The notes under the pieces are model-generated. The model had not been told where the DNA came from, did not search any database, and worked only from the letters and a program-made list of their open reading frames with translations. From Chloroflexota bacterium (GTDB taxonomy: Bacteria > Chloroflexota > Chloroflexia > Thermomicrobiales > UBA6265), in contig JAHWJF010000295.1 in the NCBI GenBank assembly GCA_019348515.1, forward strand, positions 1 through 5,368: 5,368 nt of DNA, in the 5' to 3' direction. Shown piece by piece: positions 5,081-5,368 of the stretch (position 1 is the stretch's first letter; the number at the start of each line of letters is the position of its first letter). The position numbers were made by a program, and so were the translations under genes.

Positions 5081-5368
5081 ATGATCGGTCTGAAAAAAGG
5101 CAAAGTACAGGTTGTTCCTCACCACGTGGGATGGCGTGACCTATTCGAGCAAGAACGGGGTGTCATCCACGAGCGGATCGGGCGCCACGTGCTGGATATT
5201 CAGCACGTGGGAAGCACCGCGGTGCTCGGTCTCGAAGCGAAACCGATCATTGACATTGCCGTGGCGGTTGCCTCTACCGCCGCGATTCCACAATGTAGGA
5301 AGCCACTTTGCGACGTCGGCTATATCGATCGCGGAGATTGCGGCATGGAGGGTGGCTACCTCTTCGTG
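5081..5368 (+). CDS. GrpB/UPF0157 family protein, N-terminal part
   Basis: The first 96 codons of a gene that continues past the right edge. The translation begins IGLKKGKVQVVPHHVGW and contains LDIQHVGSTAV.GLEAKPIIDIAVAV, the hallmark of the GrpB (UPF0157) family, followed by GYIDRGD and GGYLFV as expected. GrpB proteins have a nucleotidyltransferase-like fold; their reaction is not established, and the name does not imply a GrpE-like chaperone role. The GST and KPIIDI motifs that form the core site are intact; the Pro usual in STSVPGL is Leu here. ATG 5081 is the simplest start but has only a weak ribosome site. An in-frame TTG at 5066, preceded closely by AGGA (5058-5061), would add five residues (MSTEN) resembling the leader of some relatives; an in-frame TAG at 5057-5059 rules out anything longer. 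It is probably transcribed alone. The family call is firm, the start less so. Confidence 0.85.
   Translation, partial: MIGLKKGKVQVVPHHVGWRDLFEQERGVIHERIGRHVLDIQHVGSTAVLGLEAKPIIDIAVAVASTAAIPQCRKPLCDVGYIDRGDCGMEGGYLFV
5185..5210 (+). repeat. Perfect 10-bp inverted repeat inside the GrpB coding region
   Basis: CCACGTGCTG (5185-5194) and CAGCACGTGG (5201-5210) are exact reverse complements around GATATT. In the reading frame this is His-Val-Leu-Asp-Ile-Gln-His-Val, the start of the family's conserved LDIQHVGST motif, so protein constraint plus codon choice may have made it. In RNA it would form a strong hairpin about 105 bases after the start codon. Confidence 0.55.

Overview
This is an ordinary high-GC bacterial chromosomal segment. 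It holds four intact or edge-truncated genes and one clearly decayed gene. Taxonomy cannot be proved from 5.4 kb. GC-rich codon use, an FMN-type LLM oxidoreductase of the TIGR03885 kind, a stand-alone trehalose-synthase-like GH13 enzyme, an SH3/M23-like wall protein and a GrpB protein together suggest Chloroflexota (Thermomicrobia-like) or, less likely, Actinomycetota. This is inference.

Layout, left to right. (1) The 3' end of a plus-strand gene for a secreted-type protein: the tail of an SH3-like domain, a Pro/Ala-rich linker, and an M23 (LytM-like) domain whose metal-binding positions are altered; it stops at 743. (2) Convergent to it, on the minus strand, a proline iminopeptidase (S33 alpha/beta hydrolase) pseudogene broken by at least three small frameshifts and worn down at its 3' end. 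(3) A 135-bp spacer carrying a degenerate inverted-repeat element. (4) A complete minus-strand FMN-dependent LLM-class oxidoreductase with a strong ribosome binding site. (5) A 240-bp divergent spacer with a small operator-like inverted repeat. (6) A complete plus-strand GH13 enzyme related to trehalose synthase, with all catalytic residues present. (7) A 390-bp spacer with a GC-rich stem-loop, seven imperfect 9-bp tandem repeats and a TTTGACA/TGTCAAA inverted repeat. (8) The 5' part of a GrpB/UPF0157 gene that runs off the right edge.

The genes do not form an evident pathway. Gene directions are +, -, -, +, +, and every intergenic gap between intact genes exceeds 130 bp, so they look like independent transcription units. 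The divergent pair (LLM oxidoreductase and GH13) is the only arrangement that might share regulation. I found no CRISPR array, tRNA, rRNA, transposase, phage gene or defence gene, and I do not see a convincing undescribed system. The items most worth a second look are the altered M23 site, the staged decay of the peptidase gene, the 9-bp tandem repeat and two perfect inverted repeats.
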